DNA of 64,000 nucleotides from Desulfitobacterium_A sp034927245 (GTDB lineage Bacteria; Bacillota; Desulfitobacteriia; Desulfitobacteriales; Desulfitobacteriaceae): positions 13,971 through 77,970 of the forward strand of contig NZ_JAYFQK010000007.1 in assembly GCF_034927245.1 (NCBI RefSeq). Reading direction: 5' to 3'. The translations under genes were made by a program, and so were the position numbers. The notes beneath the pieces are model-generated. The model was not told where the DNA came from. It ran no database searches and was given only the letters and a program-made list of their open reading frames with translations. Below, piece by piece: positions 24,029 through 33,257 of the stretch. The stretch's first letter is position 1; the number at the start of each line of letters is the position of its first letter.

Positions 24029-25498
24029 CTATAGACCGTACTCCTCTATTTTTCGGTAAAGGGTCCGCAGACCAATACCCAATAGCTTGGCAGCTTGTGT
24101 TTTATTTCCTCCGACTCGCTTTAGGACTTTTTGAATATGATGTTTTTCTAAGGTTTGGAGACTTAAATCACCTTGTAAACCAAGTTGTAAATCATCTTCC
24201 GGAAGGGACAGGGCTGTTTCCGGTGCAGCTTCCTCCGCCGCATGGTCGGGCATTTCAGCTAAACCTTTTTCACTCTTACTTGGACCTTCCCTGTTTAACC
24301 CTTCCCTATTTAATTCTTCCCTGTTTAACCCTTTAATACGGGGATAAAATAAATGTTCCGGTTCGATCCAGTACCCTTTTGCTAACAGATAGCCGCGTTC
24401 AATGATATTGCTCAATTCACGAACATTACCCGGAAAATCATAGTCTTGGAGAGCTGAGATTGATTCCTTGCTCAGTTCCTTTTTGACCCGAGATCCTCCT
24501 TTATTCTTTAAAAAGTACTCTGCCAAAAGCGGGATATCCTCTTTGCGCTCTCTTAAAGGCGGAATATCGATCATCACTACATTTAAGCGATAATAGAGAT
24601 CTTCGCGGAACCGTCCCTCGGCGACTTCTTCCTTAAGGTTGCGATTGGTAGCCACAACCACACGAACATTGACACGGCGTGTTCGGGTCGAACCCACGCG
24701 GATAAACTCCCCATTTTCTAAAAAGCGCAAAAGCTTCGCTTGAACGGAAAGATCCATATCGCCAATCTCATCTAAAAATAAGGTCCCCCCATCGGCAACC
24801 TCAACAAGTCCTTTTTTCGCAGAATTTGCACCCGTAAATGCTCCCTTTTCATAGCCAAAAAGTTCACTCTCTAACAATTGTGCAGGTATGGCCGCAGAAT
24901 TCAAAGCCTGAAAGGGGCAATCCCTATTTTCACCCCAAAAATGAAGAGCCCTGGCTACAAGCTCTTTACCTGTGCCGCTTTCCCCGCAAATCATCACCGT
25001 AGCCTTACTGTCTAGGACGCGGTGCACCATTTCGATGACTTCCTTAATCGCCCGACTGGTCCCGATAATCGGACCTGCCCCCGACTGCCTGCGCAAGGCC
25101 TCTGATAAAACAGCAGCCTGTTCCGCTAAACGACGCTTTTCCCAAGCCTTATATAGGGTAAACTCTAATTTTGCGGCATTGCACGGTTTCGTAAGATAAT
25201 CGTAGGCTCCGTCCTTTAAAGCCTCTTTCGCACTTTCGATCGTTCCATATCCGGTAAGAATGACAGCCTCAAGATTTGGATCGGCAGCCTTTGCCGTGTG
25301 CAATAGCTTCAAGCCATCCCCATCCGGCAACCGCTGATCAAGCAAAGCAATTTCGAAGGTATGGTTTTGGAGCTTTGCCAAAGCATCCTCTATCGTATGG
25401 ACAAGAGTCACATCAAATCCCTTGCGTTCGAGCCGCTCACTCAATAACTGAGCATAGCTGACTTCATCATCAACAATAAGCAGATCAATTCTTTCCAT
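24029..25498 (-). CDS. NtrC-family sigma-54-dependent response regulator
   Basis: A 489-aa regulator. The receiver domain (residues ~1-120) has DD at 10-11 and phospho-acceptor Asp54 (ALLDQRLPDG). The AAA+ domain (~145-375) has Walker A GESGTGKE, the sigma-54 contact loop GAFTGA and Walker B GTLFLDEIGD. The C-terminal Fis-type HTH contains GGNKTQAAKLLGIGLRTLYR. The start chosen is ATG 25498 after GAGGGGAG, overlapping the kinase gene by 14 bp. The ORF stays open upstream to 25534, but that part lies inside the kinase gene. The linker before the HTH contains three in-frame 15-bp repeats. It very likely activates the reductase promoter at 23916. Confidence 0.93.
   Translation of the reverse strand: MERIDLLIVDDEVSYAQLLSERLERKGFDVTLVHTIEDALAKLQNHTFEIALLDQRLPDGDGLKLLHTAKAADPNLEAVILTGYGTIESAKEALKDGAYDYLTKPCNAAKLEFTLYKAWEKRRLAEQAAVLSEALRRQSGAGPIIGTSRAIKEVIEMVHRVLDSKATVMICGESGTGKELVARALHFWGENRDCPFQALNSAAIPAQLLESELFGYEKGAFTGANSAKKGLVEVADGGTLFLDEIGDMDLSVQAKLLRFLENGEFIRVGSTRTRRVNVRVVVATNRNLKEEVAEGRFREDLYYRLNVVMIDIPPLRERKEDIPLLAEYFLKNKGGSRVKKELSKESISALQDYDFPGNVRELSNIIERGYLLAKGYWIEPEHLFYPRIKGLNREELNREGLNREGPSKSEKGLAEMPDHAAEEAAPETALSLPEDDLQLGLQGDLSLQTLEKHHIQKVLKRVGGNKTQAAKLLGIGLRTLYRKIEEYGL
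24285..24329. repeat. Three 15-bp tandem repeats inside the regulator linker
   Basis: Copies at 24285-24299, 24300-24314 and 24315-24329 (CCTTCCCTGTTTAAC with 1-2 changes) encode LNREELNREGLNREG-type repeats. They are in frame, so copy-number slippage would lengthen or shorten the linker between AAA+ and Fis domains without breaking the protein. Confidence 0.8.
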
Positions 25499-27308
25499 AG
25501 TACTCCCCTCTTCGCGGCAGCCGGACCGTAACAATCGTTCCTACCTCAAGCGTACTTTCGATTTTAATTTGACCTTGTGCCTTTTGAACGAGTCCATAAC
25601 AAACAGATAACCCTAACCCTGTTCCCTTACCCGGCGGTTTAGTTGTAAAAAAGGGTTCGAAAATCCGGGTAAGGTGTTCTTCGGGAATACCGATGCCATC
25701 ATCCTCGATTCTCAGTGAAACCCATTCACCCTCGCATGATGTCCCGATTTTAAGGCTTCCCCCTTCAGGCATGGCATCCAGCGCATTACAGATCAGATTA
25801 AAAATGACTTGCTGGATTGCGCTTTTATCTCCTAAAAGAGGGGGTAAATTCGCCTCAAGATTCTCTTCCAATGCGATTTGCTGCTTACGAAAACGATAGT
25901 GAAGCAAGCCTAAGTTCTTCTCAATCAAATCATTCAAATTATAAAGCGATTCCTGAACATCTTCTTGTCGACTTTGGTGAGCAAAATCAAGGAGCTGGCT
26001 CGTAATCCCTGAGCAGCGCTCCGCTTGTTCGGCGATCGTTTTAAGGTAACGCTGCATCGCTTGACGCTCCTTAGGATTCGCATCTCCCTCCGCTAACCGC
26101 TCAAGCACCTCTTCTACCGATAAATAAATCGCGGCCAGCGGATTATTGATCTCATGAGCCACACCTGCGGCAAGCTGACCGACGGTAACCATCTGATCGG
26201 CCCGCATCATCGCTGCTTCCACCAGTTTCTTCTTCTCAAGTTCAACACTGAGTTCATTGAAAGCATGCAGAACCTCTCCGATTTCATCCTCTTTCTTAAC
26301 CGGAATGGTATAACCCCATTCTCCTTCATGAATTTTGAGAACCCCTTGCCGTAAGCTGTCCAAACGTCGTCCGAAGCTGAGACTATAGCTGATACTGATG
26401 AGTAAGACCAACAAAACCAGGCCCAATGTGCTTATGATGAACGTTTCCTTTAGCTTTGTAAACGAAGCATAAGCATAAGCTTCCGGCTCCTCAAGAATCA
26501 CTGCCCATTTAGTTCCTTCGATCGGCAGGTAAGAACCGACAACCTGCTCCCCCGTATAGGATTGATAATTGCGAACGAGCGGATTTTTCTCCCCGCTGCT
26601 TTCTGATGTTACCTCAACCGAAGGCAGGCTTTTGCTGATATCCGGCTGCCTCAAGACTTGGCTGTAATCATTATGTCCGATTAAACGACCTTCTTCATCA
26701 ACTAAAAAGATCGATTCTTTTCCCCCCGAAACGAGCGAAATCTGCTGCACGATACTGCGCAAACTAATTTTAGCGGTGATACCGCCGGTAAAACGATTTT
26801 CCGAACTCAAAAAAGGAACAGCCAATATAAATGCGGGTTGTTCATCTTCATCCATATATACTTCACTGATATAAGGCTTCAGCGGCTCCAGCTCTTTAAT
26901 AATATCCTCTGAGTTCTCTGGCTTAAAAAAATTCCCCGTATCAAGCCGAAAACGCGAAACCTGAGCAAGTTCAAGCCCATCTTTATCGATCGCCGTGATT
27001 TCATCAACATACGGTAAACTCGTGAGACAGGCATAGAGGATTCGTTCGCGTTCTTTCAACGGTTTATCGGCAAAATTTAAACCTTCCGCCCTCGCCAGGA
27101 TCAAAAAGGTCTGTTTTGCTTCTTCAAGCATAGAGCTGATATCTGCGGCAATTCCCTGGGTAACGTAAGCCTGGTGGTTCCATACCGAAGACTCTAAGTT
27201 AGCCCGTGCGGCCTTCAAATTATAGCCGCCGAGAACAAGCAAGGGAACAAGCGAGATGAGTGATGCAAAAAGGAGAAGACGAAACTGAATTGTCTTAACA
27301 AATTTCAT
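25485..27308 (-). CDS. Membrane sensor histidine kinase with dCache-type sensor
   Basis: A 607-aa kinase. TM1 (~residues 8-30), an extracytoplasmic Cache-like sensor (~35-285, with DEITAIDKDGLELA and SLVSGGKESIFLVDEEGRLIGH, typical of dCache), TM2 (~290-312), HAMP, then the kinase core. The phospho-accepting His is H385 in AHEINNPLAAIY. N-box is NLICNALDAMPEGG, G1 is DDGIGIPEE and G2 is GKGTGLGLSVCYG. The NtrB/ZraS-like core matches the NtrC-type partner encoded next, whose start overlaps its end. It would sense an external ligand, perhaps delivered by the binding protein gene upstream, and switch on the molybdenum reductase. Confidence 0.92.
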   Translation of the reverse strand: MKFVKTIQFRLLLFASLISLVPLLVLGGYNLKAARANLESSVWNHQAYVTQGIAADISSMLEEAKQTFLILARAEGLNFADKPLKERERILYACLTSLPYVDEITAIDKDGLELAQVSRFRLDTGNFFKPENSEDIIKELEPLKPYISEVYMDEDEQPAFILAVPFLSSENRFTGGITAKISLRSIVQQISLVSGGKESIFLVDEEGRLIGHNDYSQVLRQPDISKSLPSVEVTSESSGEKNPLVRNYQSYTGEQVVGSYLPIEGTKWAVILEEPEAYAYASFTKLKETFIISTLGLVLLVLLISISYSLSFGRRLDSLRQGVLKIHEGEWGYTIPVKKEDEIGEVLHAFNELSVELEKKKLVEAAMMRADQMVTVGQLAAGVAHEINNPLAAIYLSVEEVLERLAEGDANPKERQAMQRYLKTIAEQAERCSGITSQLLDFAHQSRQEDVQESLYNLNDLIEKNLGLLHYRFRKQQIALEENLEANLPPLLGDKSAIQQVIFNLICNALDAMPEGGSLKIGTSCEGEWVSLRIEDDGIGIPEEHLTRIFEPFFTTKPPGKGTGLGLSVCYGLVQKAQGQIKIESTLEVGTIVTVRLPRRGEYYGKN

Positions 27309-27339
27309 GCAGCTCTTACTCCTTAAATCTTTGGATTAG

Positions 27340-28353
27340 TCATCGGATGAACTTAGTAACACAGGTCAGCCCTGCAGAATCAAGTGTAAGTCCCAACTTT
27401 TCTGCGGTTTCCAAATTGACAATAAACTCGACCTTTTCCGGCGGCTCGACGGGAATCAGGGAGGGATTTTCGCCATTGAGTACCTTGGCAATCATACGAG
27501 CGGCTTGTTCTCCTTGCTCATAATAGGGCATGCCATAGGAAGCCAGCAAGCCATTTTGGGTTTGTTCCTCGCTTACACCCATAATTGGGATTTGCTTCTC
27601 GATCGCAATCGGACTTACTTCATCCGTTATGGATTCCAATAAATCACAGCATAAAAACATGACCCCATCGAAATCTTGACGATCAATCCCATCGAGCGCA
27701 TTAAGAACATCTTCCAAGCTGCAGACAGGGAAGGACTGGAGGGTGAGGTTCAGATTTTGGGCTACATCATCCAGAAAAACTAAAGTCGATTGAGTCGGGG
27801 TAACACGCGGATCAAAGATAACGGCAATCCTTTTCACATCGGGGAGAAGCCGCTGAAAATATTCAAGCCGCTTACCGGATAACAGGAGATAGTAATTTTC
27901 TACACCTGTAATATTTTTCTCGGGTGAAGCATTGCTTTCGACTAAACCCAGCTTCTTCGCCGAATCAACGCCAACGAAAATGATCGGGATCTGAGTTTCC
28001 TCCGCCGCTTTTTGGGCTGCTAAAGCTTCCGCTTCCCCTGCCACAAAGATCACATCAGGTTGTTCATCCACGAGCTCCTGAGCAAGAATCGGCAGCTGCT
28101 CCCTGTCCCGATCTGCATTTTTAAGGCTGTAAGTGATCGTTTCCCCTTCAATATAGCCATACTTTTTCATGGTGTCTTTTAAGCCCACGATTTTAGGCAG
28201 ACGGAAGTCGGAGGAGATCAAAATGCCGACCGTCTTCTTTGGCTCTTCGGCTTTGGCCTGCGGGAATGCATGAATTGAAAAAAAGAAGGCCATAGTTATT
28301 GAAGCCACAATCACGACCGTAAGAATGCTGTGTTTGCGCGATAATGCCTTCAT
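27340..28353 (-). CDS. ABC-type substrate-binding protein (ABC_sub_bind/TrpX-like), likely sensor accessory
   Basis: A 337-aa exported protein. An N-terminal signal peptide (~1-35) is followed by a two-lobe type I periplasmic-binding fold (KTVGILISSDFRLPKIVGLKDTMKKYGY; then PDVIFVAGEAEALAAQKAAEETQIPIIFVGV). This matches Pfam ABC_sub_bind (COG2984). No permease or ATPase gene is nearby. It sits 31 bp before the histidine kinase on the same strand. Such orphan binding proteins next to kinases form three-component sensors (as in TtrS-like or TorT systems), where ligand-loaded protein docks on the sensor domain. Ligand is unknown; an oxyanion of sulfur or arsenic is a guess from the operon it faces. 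Confidence 0.82.
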   Translation of the reverse strand: MKALSRKHSILTVVIVASITMAFFFSIHAFPQAKAEEPKKTVGILISSDFRLPKIVGLKDTMKKYGYIEGETITYSLKNADRDREQLPILAQELVDEQPDVIFVAGEAEALAAQKAAEETQIPIIFVGVDSAKKLGLVESNASPEKNITGVENYYLLLSGKRLEYFQRLLPDVKRIAVIFDPRVTPTQSTLVFLDDVAQNLNLTLQSFPVCSLEDVLNALDGIDRQDFDGVMFLCCDLLESITDEVSPIAIEKQIPIMGVSEEQTQNGLLASYGMPYYEQGEQAARMIAKVLNGENPSLIPVEPPEKVEFIVNLETAEKLGLTLDSAGLTCVTKFIR

Positions 28354-28405
28354 TCCCCTATCACCCTTTCAATCCTGCCAAATATTACAATTCAATTATA
28401 CACCA

Positions 28406-30058
28406 CTACTTCAAGAGATGCATTATCTTTAAGCCTAGCTCTAATTCAAGCCGGTTCTTATTATCTTCCAAATCAAGTTCGGTAATCTCTTTGATTCGTT
28501 CAATTCTGTAAAGCAAAGTTTTATAATGAATAAAAAGTTCTTTAGCCGCTTTGCTCGCGTTTCCGTTGCAATCCAAAAATACTTCCAAGCTTTTGAGAAG
28601 CTCCCCTTGATTTTGCCGATCATATTCCAGAAGTTTTTTCAGGGGCCGCGGTACAAACTCCGCGATATCACCGTATTCGCTATACTTGCAAAGCATGCGA
28701 AAAACACCGAGTTCTTGAAAACTATAGATCATGTTTTCGCCCTGGAGCATCTCGCCGAAAAGATGGGCATCCTGGGCTTCTTTATAGCTGCGCGGAATCT
28801 CCTTGATATCTGCCGCCACATCACCGATTCCGATGCTCATCGAGATTTTTTTCAGCTTTTTCCTCGTCTGATTTTGAATTTCCAAACCCGCCTTCTTGAT
28901 GTCCCGGATCGTTTTCTCGCTTTTTTCCTTAGCCGGCCATAAAACAATAATTGAATCACCTTTATGCCCGAGAATAAAATCCCGCGTGTGCATTTTAAGC
29001 ACATTGGTAATTAAAGTCTGTATCTCAGCCTTGATCCCCTGTAAAGCAAACTGATCCCGCTTAATTTTCTTTTCCGCAAGATAATCATCAATATGTTTAA
29101 GGTTAAATAGGACAACCACAAAAGGATGATTGATATCCCATCCCAGCAGATTTGCCCGCTCCCGTATATTTTGGACCTCCCCCTCGCCGCTGATGAGATG
29201 ATCAATTATATCATTGCTAAACTTTTGTTCCACCTCTTTAACCGCAAAACGCTTCACCATCTCTAAGGTAACCACTGTTGCCGCCTGTTCCAAACAGATT
29301 AAATCCATAACCTGCAAAGATTGATTGATCTCTGTAACTGTTAAATAAGCCCTAATCTGGGACAGCGCCCGAATCGGCACGACGATTTGCGGGATGGATT
29401 CTTCCCTCAGCTCGGGAAACATGACCCTTTGACGATAATAACTGAATTTCTCACTGAGTAATTCACGTTCGGAAAGGGATGAGATTTCCGTGAAGCGGTT
29501 TAATTTTTGTTCTGTCGTCTGCAGACATTTCTGATTACTGTCAAAAACAGCAACCGGATTTCCGATCAATTCCGCCAGAGTTGCGGTAATCTTATCAAGC
29601 CCTTCACATTGAAGCGCTAATGATGTAAATTTTTCCTGTATATCTTTATAGTACTTAAGCTCAAAAACCTGCTGATTAAATAACAGCTGCATGACCGGGT
29701 ACATGATATCGATAAAACGAACATTTCCGTCTAATTCAATGATCGGCAAGCCGACCTCATCCGCTGTCTCCAAAATCTCTGAAGGAATGCGATCGACAAA
29801 ACGCCGGACTTTAATCGCGAGCGCACAAATGCCTTTGGCCCTCAGCTTTTTGACAAAATCGCGATAATCTACATTTCCCCCAAGCGTAGAATAAAGACTC
29901 GTCAGGAGCAATTCTCCGCCGGATAACCAATCTCCAATATCCGGAGCCTCAATAATGGTAACACCTTGGACGACATTTTCCAGATGGTCGCTGCCGGCAA
30001 CGACATTCGAGGATTTGAGAGGTCCTTCTTCGATTAAACGTTTAACTGTTACTTCCAC
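28406..30058 (-). CDS. PucR-family transcriptional regulator (purine/ureide catabolism)
   Basis: A 550-aa regulator with N-terminal PucR domain (~residues 10-125: VVQGVTIIEAPDIGDWLSGGELLLTS), a GGDEF-like middle region (~290-430) and C-terminal HTH_30 (NGNASKAAKELFIHYKTLLYRIERI). PucR controls uric acid/allantoin genes in Bacillus. Here it directly follows an NCS1 permease and an allantoinase on the same strand, which fits. The start is GTG 30058 after AAGGAGGGG. The effector is presumably a ureide such as allantoin (inference). Confidence 0.9.
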   Translation of the reverse strand: MEVTVKRLIEEGPLKSSNVVAGSDHLENVVQGVTIIEAPDIGDWLSGGELLLTSLYSTLGGNVDYRDFVKKLRAKGICALAIKVRRFVDRIPSEILETADEVGLPIIELDGNVRFIDIMYPVMQLLFNQQVFELKYYKDIQEKFTSLALQCEGLDKITATLAELIGNPVAVFDSNQKCLQTTEQKLNRFTEISSLSERELLSEKFSYYRQRVMFPELREESIPQIVVPIRALSQIRAYLTVTEINQSLQVMDLICLEQAATVVTLEMVKRFAVKEVEQKFSNDIIDHLISGEGEVQNIRERANLLGWDINHPFVVVLFNLKHIDDYLAEKKIKRDQFALQGIKAEIQTLITNVLKMHTRDFILGHKGDSIIVLWPAKEKSEKTIRDIKKAGLEIQNQTRKKLKKISMSIGIGDVAADIKEIPRSYKEAQDAHLFGEMLQGENMIYSFQELGVFRMLCKYSEYGDIAEFVPRPLKKLLEYDRQNQGELLKSLEVFLDCNGNASKAAKELFIHYKTLLYRIERIKEITELDLEDNKNRLELELGLKIMHLLK

Positions 30059-30147
30059 TGTTACCCCTCCTTGTCTATCTATGTACTATTCGCTGCTTCT
30101 TTTTTTATTCCCTTCATATTTGCAAGCCATGCCGGAAAACGGGACAA

Positions 30148-30172
30148 GGGGGCTGTTGCAACAACAGTCCCC
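30148..30172. repeat. GGGGCTGTTGC-family hairpin between permease and regulator genes
   Basis: GGGGGCTGTTG (30148-30158) pairs with CAACAGTCCCC (30162-30172). It belongs to the dispersed hairpin family also seen at 3205 and 39436, and probably ends the permease transcript partially. Confidence 0.55.
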
Positions 30173-30210
30173 GCGATTATGTGTGATGTTTCAGCTATGC
30201 CGAAACGGGT

Positions 30211-31602
30211 TTACTTTTCAAATATCGTCCCTTTTTTAAAGGGGGAATTTTTAAAGGCATATTTCGTAAGAACGTAATAGGAAATTCCTCCGACCACAAG
30301 ACCGATGATCCAAGCCAGATCGACGAACATAAAGGCTGCCGCCGCTCCAATGAGCATGGCTGTGATGGCGGCCGGGTTATACCCGGAGAATGGACCGTCC
30401 GCTTTGTATAGATCGGCCACATTCACCTTTTGTTTTCGCAAGAGATAATATTCCACCAAGAGGATGGCAACGATAGGTCCTAAGAAAGCGGAGTAGATAA
30501 GAACGAACGTAGCCAGACCTTTGGAAGAAGAGTCTTGAACCAAAACCCAGGGGAAGGAACAAAGTCCAAGGAGACCGGTGATAACAACGGCCGGTTTGTA
30601 ACTGATTTTTGTGAGCAATTGAATGATATAGGTTGGGGCAACAATGTTGGCAACCATGTTCACCGCAATTGCACCCATGACGATAAAGAAGGAGACAAAG
30701 ACTGTGATGGCATCATTATTGAAAACAATGGCTAAAGCTTTGACAGGGTTGGAGTTGCCGGTTGCCGAAGCGAGCATTGCCCCGATACAAATAACAGTAC
30801 CGTAAGCAAGGATAATGGGTGAGAAGTAGAAGAAACCGCGTTTTGCATCGTTATATCCGGGTTTGAGCTCACGGGAGTAATCGGCTGCACTGAGGAATAT
30901 GGCCGCATAGTTGCCCATCAAGACCATAATGAAAGCCCAGAATTCAATGCCCCAAGTGCCGCCGGTATGGATCCACTTATCGGCGATGACACCGCTGTAA
31001 TTGGTAATCAGAAGAATGAATACGTAAACGAAAGCGGCCATGAGTACCGTGGAGATAAGGGTTTCTACCCATTTAATGGCATGGAAGCCATACATGGAAA
31101 GGACAATCTGCACAGCCTGAAGGACTACGAAGCAGATGGGGATACTATCAAAGGAACCGCCGGTAAAAACTTTAAGAATTTCATTTAAGGCAGTGGCCCC
31201 AACCCAGCTCTGGAATCCGTACCAGACAATGGCAGGAACACCACGCAAGAGTGAAGAAATAATAGAACCCTTCTCACCGAAGGACATCCGCAGTTGTATA
31301 ACATAAGGGATACCCGTTTTATAACCCAGTCTATCATTTAAAGCAAAAACAACCGAGATAATTCCAATGGCTATGATCGCCGCAGCAAAGGTTTGGAATA
31401 TATTTAAGGTCGCCACTCCGGCAATAATCATGCTGCCCCCGAGTGTCATATTACCCAGGTTAACTCCATCGCCGACCCACATGAACATATAAGGGATGGG
31501 TCCCATGGTGCGGTCCTTGGTCTTTTTCGGATAGAGTGATTCGTTTACACCGGGAGTGCGTTCAATATTCACATCGCTTTGATCTTCAATGTTTAGGGAC
31601 AT
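30211..31602 (-). CDS. NCS1-family permease, probably allantoin/purine (PucI-like)
   Basis: A 463-aa, 12-TM nucleobase:cation symporter-1 protein. The hallmark N-terminal segment is GPIPYMFMWVGDGVNLGNMTLGGS, followed by WYGFQSWVGATALNE. NCS1 carriers import allantoin, hydantoins, cytosine, uracil or thiamine. The allantoinase upstream and PucR downstream make a ureide the likely substrate. ATG 31602 is preferred, 9 bp after AAGGAAG; a GTG codon three codons earlier would be too close to the ribosome binding site. Confidence 0.88.
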   Translation of the reverse strand: MSLNIEDQSDVNIERTPGVNESLYPKKTKDRTMGPIPYMFMWVGDGVNLGNMTLGGSMIIAGVATLNIFQTFAAAIIAIGIISVVFALNDRLGYKTGIPYVIQLRMSFGEKGSIISSLLRGVPAIVWYGFQSWVGATALNEILKVFTGGSFDSIPICFVVLQAVQIVLSMYGFHAIKWVETLISTVLMAAFVYVFILLITNYSGVIADKWIHTGGTWGIEFWAFIMVLMGNYAAIFLSAADYSRELKPGYNDAKRGFFYFSPIILAYGTVICIGAMLASATGNSNPVKALAIVFNNDAITVFVSFFIVMGAIAVNMVANIVAPTYIIQLLTKISYKPAVVITGLLGLCSFPWVLVQDSSSKGLATFVLIYSAFLGPIVAILLVEYYLLRKQKVNVADLYKADGPFSGYNPAAITAMLIGAAAAFMFVDLAWIIGLVVGGISYYVLTKYAFKNSPFKKGTIFEK

Positions 31603-31651
31603 AGCCTTCACTTCCTTCTTTTGAATTAGTCTTTAGGGATAAGTCAGCTAA

Positions 31652-31683
31652 ACTTCAGATGGAGTTAAAACTCCACCCGAAGT
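31652..31683. repeat. Dispersed hairpin (TGGAGTTAAA family)
   Basis: ACTTC-aga-TGGAGTT-aaa-ACTCCA-ccc-GAAGT folds as a nested hairpin and is followed by AAGCTTCCTTTA. The same arrangement occurs at 53700-53740 and, decayed, at 51931-51956. It lies between the allantoinase and permease genes. Confidence 0.6.
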
Positions 31684-31704
31684 AAGCTTCCTTTATAACT
31701 TTGA

Positions 31705-33057
31705 CTATTGATTGGGACGAAGATGTTTACCCATAGGCTTGGAGACAATTTTTCCATCCTTAAAGAGGGTTGTGCCTCTAAGAATAGTCTGGGTTACATG
31801 GCCACGGAAGCGGTCTCCCACATAAGGACTGACCTTGTGTTTGTAGAACAAATCTTCTGCCTTTAGGGTGAATTCCTGATCCAAATCTACTAGGGCAAAG
31901 TCTGCGTCATAGCCCACTTCGATTTTCCCTTTATCTTTGATGTTAAATATCTCGTTAACATTTTGAGCGGTCAATTTAGCAATATCGGTGAGAGGGAATT
32001 TCCGATTATGATAGGCATGGGTGAGTAATCCCTGCAAAGTGGTTTGGCAGGCAGATATGCCGCCCCAAACCCGCATAAATTCCCCGTCTTTTAGCTTGGG
32101 ATCACAGGGTGAGTGGTCAGAAGAAATGAAGTCTATTTCATTATTAAAGAGTTTTCCCCACATCTTGGATTGGTTTGCCTTGTCACGAATTGGGGGAGAG
32201 CATTTGGCTACAGTTCCTAAACGTTCCACATCTTCGTCTGTAAGGTAGAGATAATGTCCGATCGTTTCGCAGTGGACATCCACTCCCCTGCGGCGGGCTT
32301 CTGTAACAAGCTCAACCGATTTCGCCATACTGACATGGGCAATAATCAATTTGCAACCGGTTTCTTCGGCGTAAGCAATCATGCGGGAAACATTTTCGAT
32401 CTCCGTAATCGGACAGTGAGCTGCAAAATAGTCCCGTACTCCGGTCCGATTATTCGCCAGGGCAAGATCGGTCAGTTTTTTAGTGATTTCAGCATTTTCG
32501 CAATGGACCATTAAGGGCAGCCCCAGCTTAGCCAGTTTTTCCATACCCGCTAAAGCGGTATAATCATCCATTCTCGGAAATTCATCGATTCCACTGTGGC
32601 AGGAGAAAGCCTTAAATCCAATGACTCCGCATTCAGCCAGCTCATCCAATTTATCCAAGTTTACAGGGGTCAATCCCCCCCAGAAACCATAATCCACCAA
32701 GGAGTCCTTTTGAGCAACGGCAAGCTTATTATTAAAGTTTACAGCGTCCAAAGTACAGGGACTGCAATTCAGCGGCATATCAAAATAGGCAACACCGCCG
32801 CCGGCTGCAAGGGCGCTGCTTCCCGTTTCGATCGTTTCCCACTCTGTTCTTCCCGGATCATTAAAATGGACATGTCCGTCGGTTGTGCCGGGAAATACAT
32901 ATTTTCCGGCTGCATCAATGGTTTCTTGAGCATCGCCGGATATTTCTTCGGCAATTTCCGCAATCTTCTCATCATAAACGGCAATATCCGCTTTCTTTAC
33001 GCCATCCGGACACACAAGCATCCCGTTTCTAATGATTAAATCATAACGCTTACTCAT
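31705..33057 (-). CDS. allB: Allantoinase (cyclic amidohydrolase), copy 1
   Basis: A 450-aa metal-dependent hydrolase that opens the hydantoin ring of allantoin to allantoate. All metal-site motifs are in place: HVHFND, the carboxylated Lys in VIGFKAFSCH, HCENAE, IAHVSM and SSDHSPC. AllB is favoured over dihydropyrimidinase because of GTTDGHVHFNDPGRTEWE and the genetic context, but substrate range is not settled by sequence. The start is ATG after AGGGGGAA. It is the first gene of the minus-strand unit allB-permease-pucR and is divergent from the allantoate amidohydrolase gene. A second paralogue lies at 39484. Confidence 0.85.
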   Translation of the reverse strand: MSKRYDLIIRNGMLVCPDGVKKADIAVYDEKIAEIAEEISGDAQETIDAAGKYVFPGTTDGHVHFNDPGRTEWETIETGSSALAAGGGVAYFDMPLNCSPCTLDAVNFNNKLAVAQKDSLVDYGFWGGLTPVNLDKLDELAECGVIGFKAFSCHSGIDEFPRMDDYTALAGMEKLAKLGLPLMVHCENAEITKKLTDLALANNRTGVRDYFAAHCPITEIENVSRMIAYAEETGCKLIIAHVSMAKSVELVTEARRRGVDVHCETIGHYLYLTDEDVERLGTVAKCSPPIRDKANQSKMWGKLFNNEIDFISSDHSPCDPKLKDGEFMRVWGGISACQTTLQGLLTHAYHNRKFPLTDIAKLTAQNVNEIFNIKDKGKIEVGYDADFALVDLDQEFTLKAEDLFYKHKVSPYVGDRFRGHVTQTILRGTTLFKDGKIVSKPMGKHLRPNQ

Positions 33058-33257
33058 GAATTATTCCCCCTTCATCTGGTGTAACTTTTTTGAACTATCT
33101 TACATCAAGAATATACTGAACATTTATATTTTTCATTATCAATTATTACTAATATACTTGATTTCTTTTATCCTGAGTTGCCAAAGACAAAAGACAAAAA
33201 ATATAGAAAAATAACTACAAAGGGGTAAATAGCTAAGATGTAATAGGGGTGGTAATT

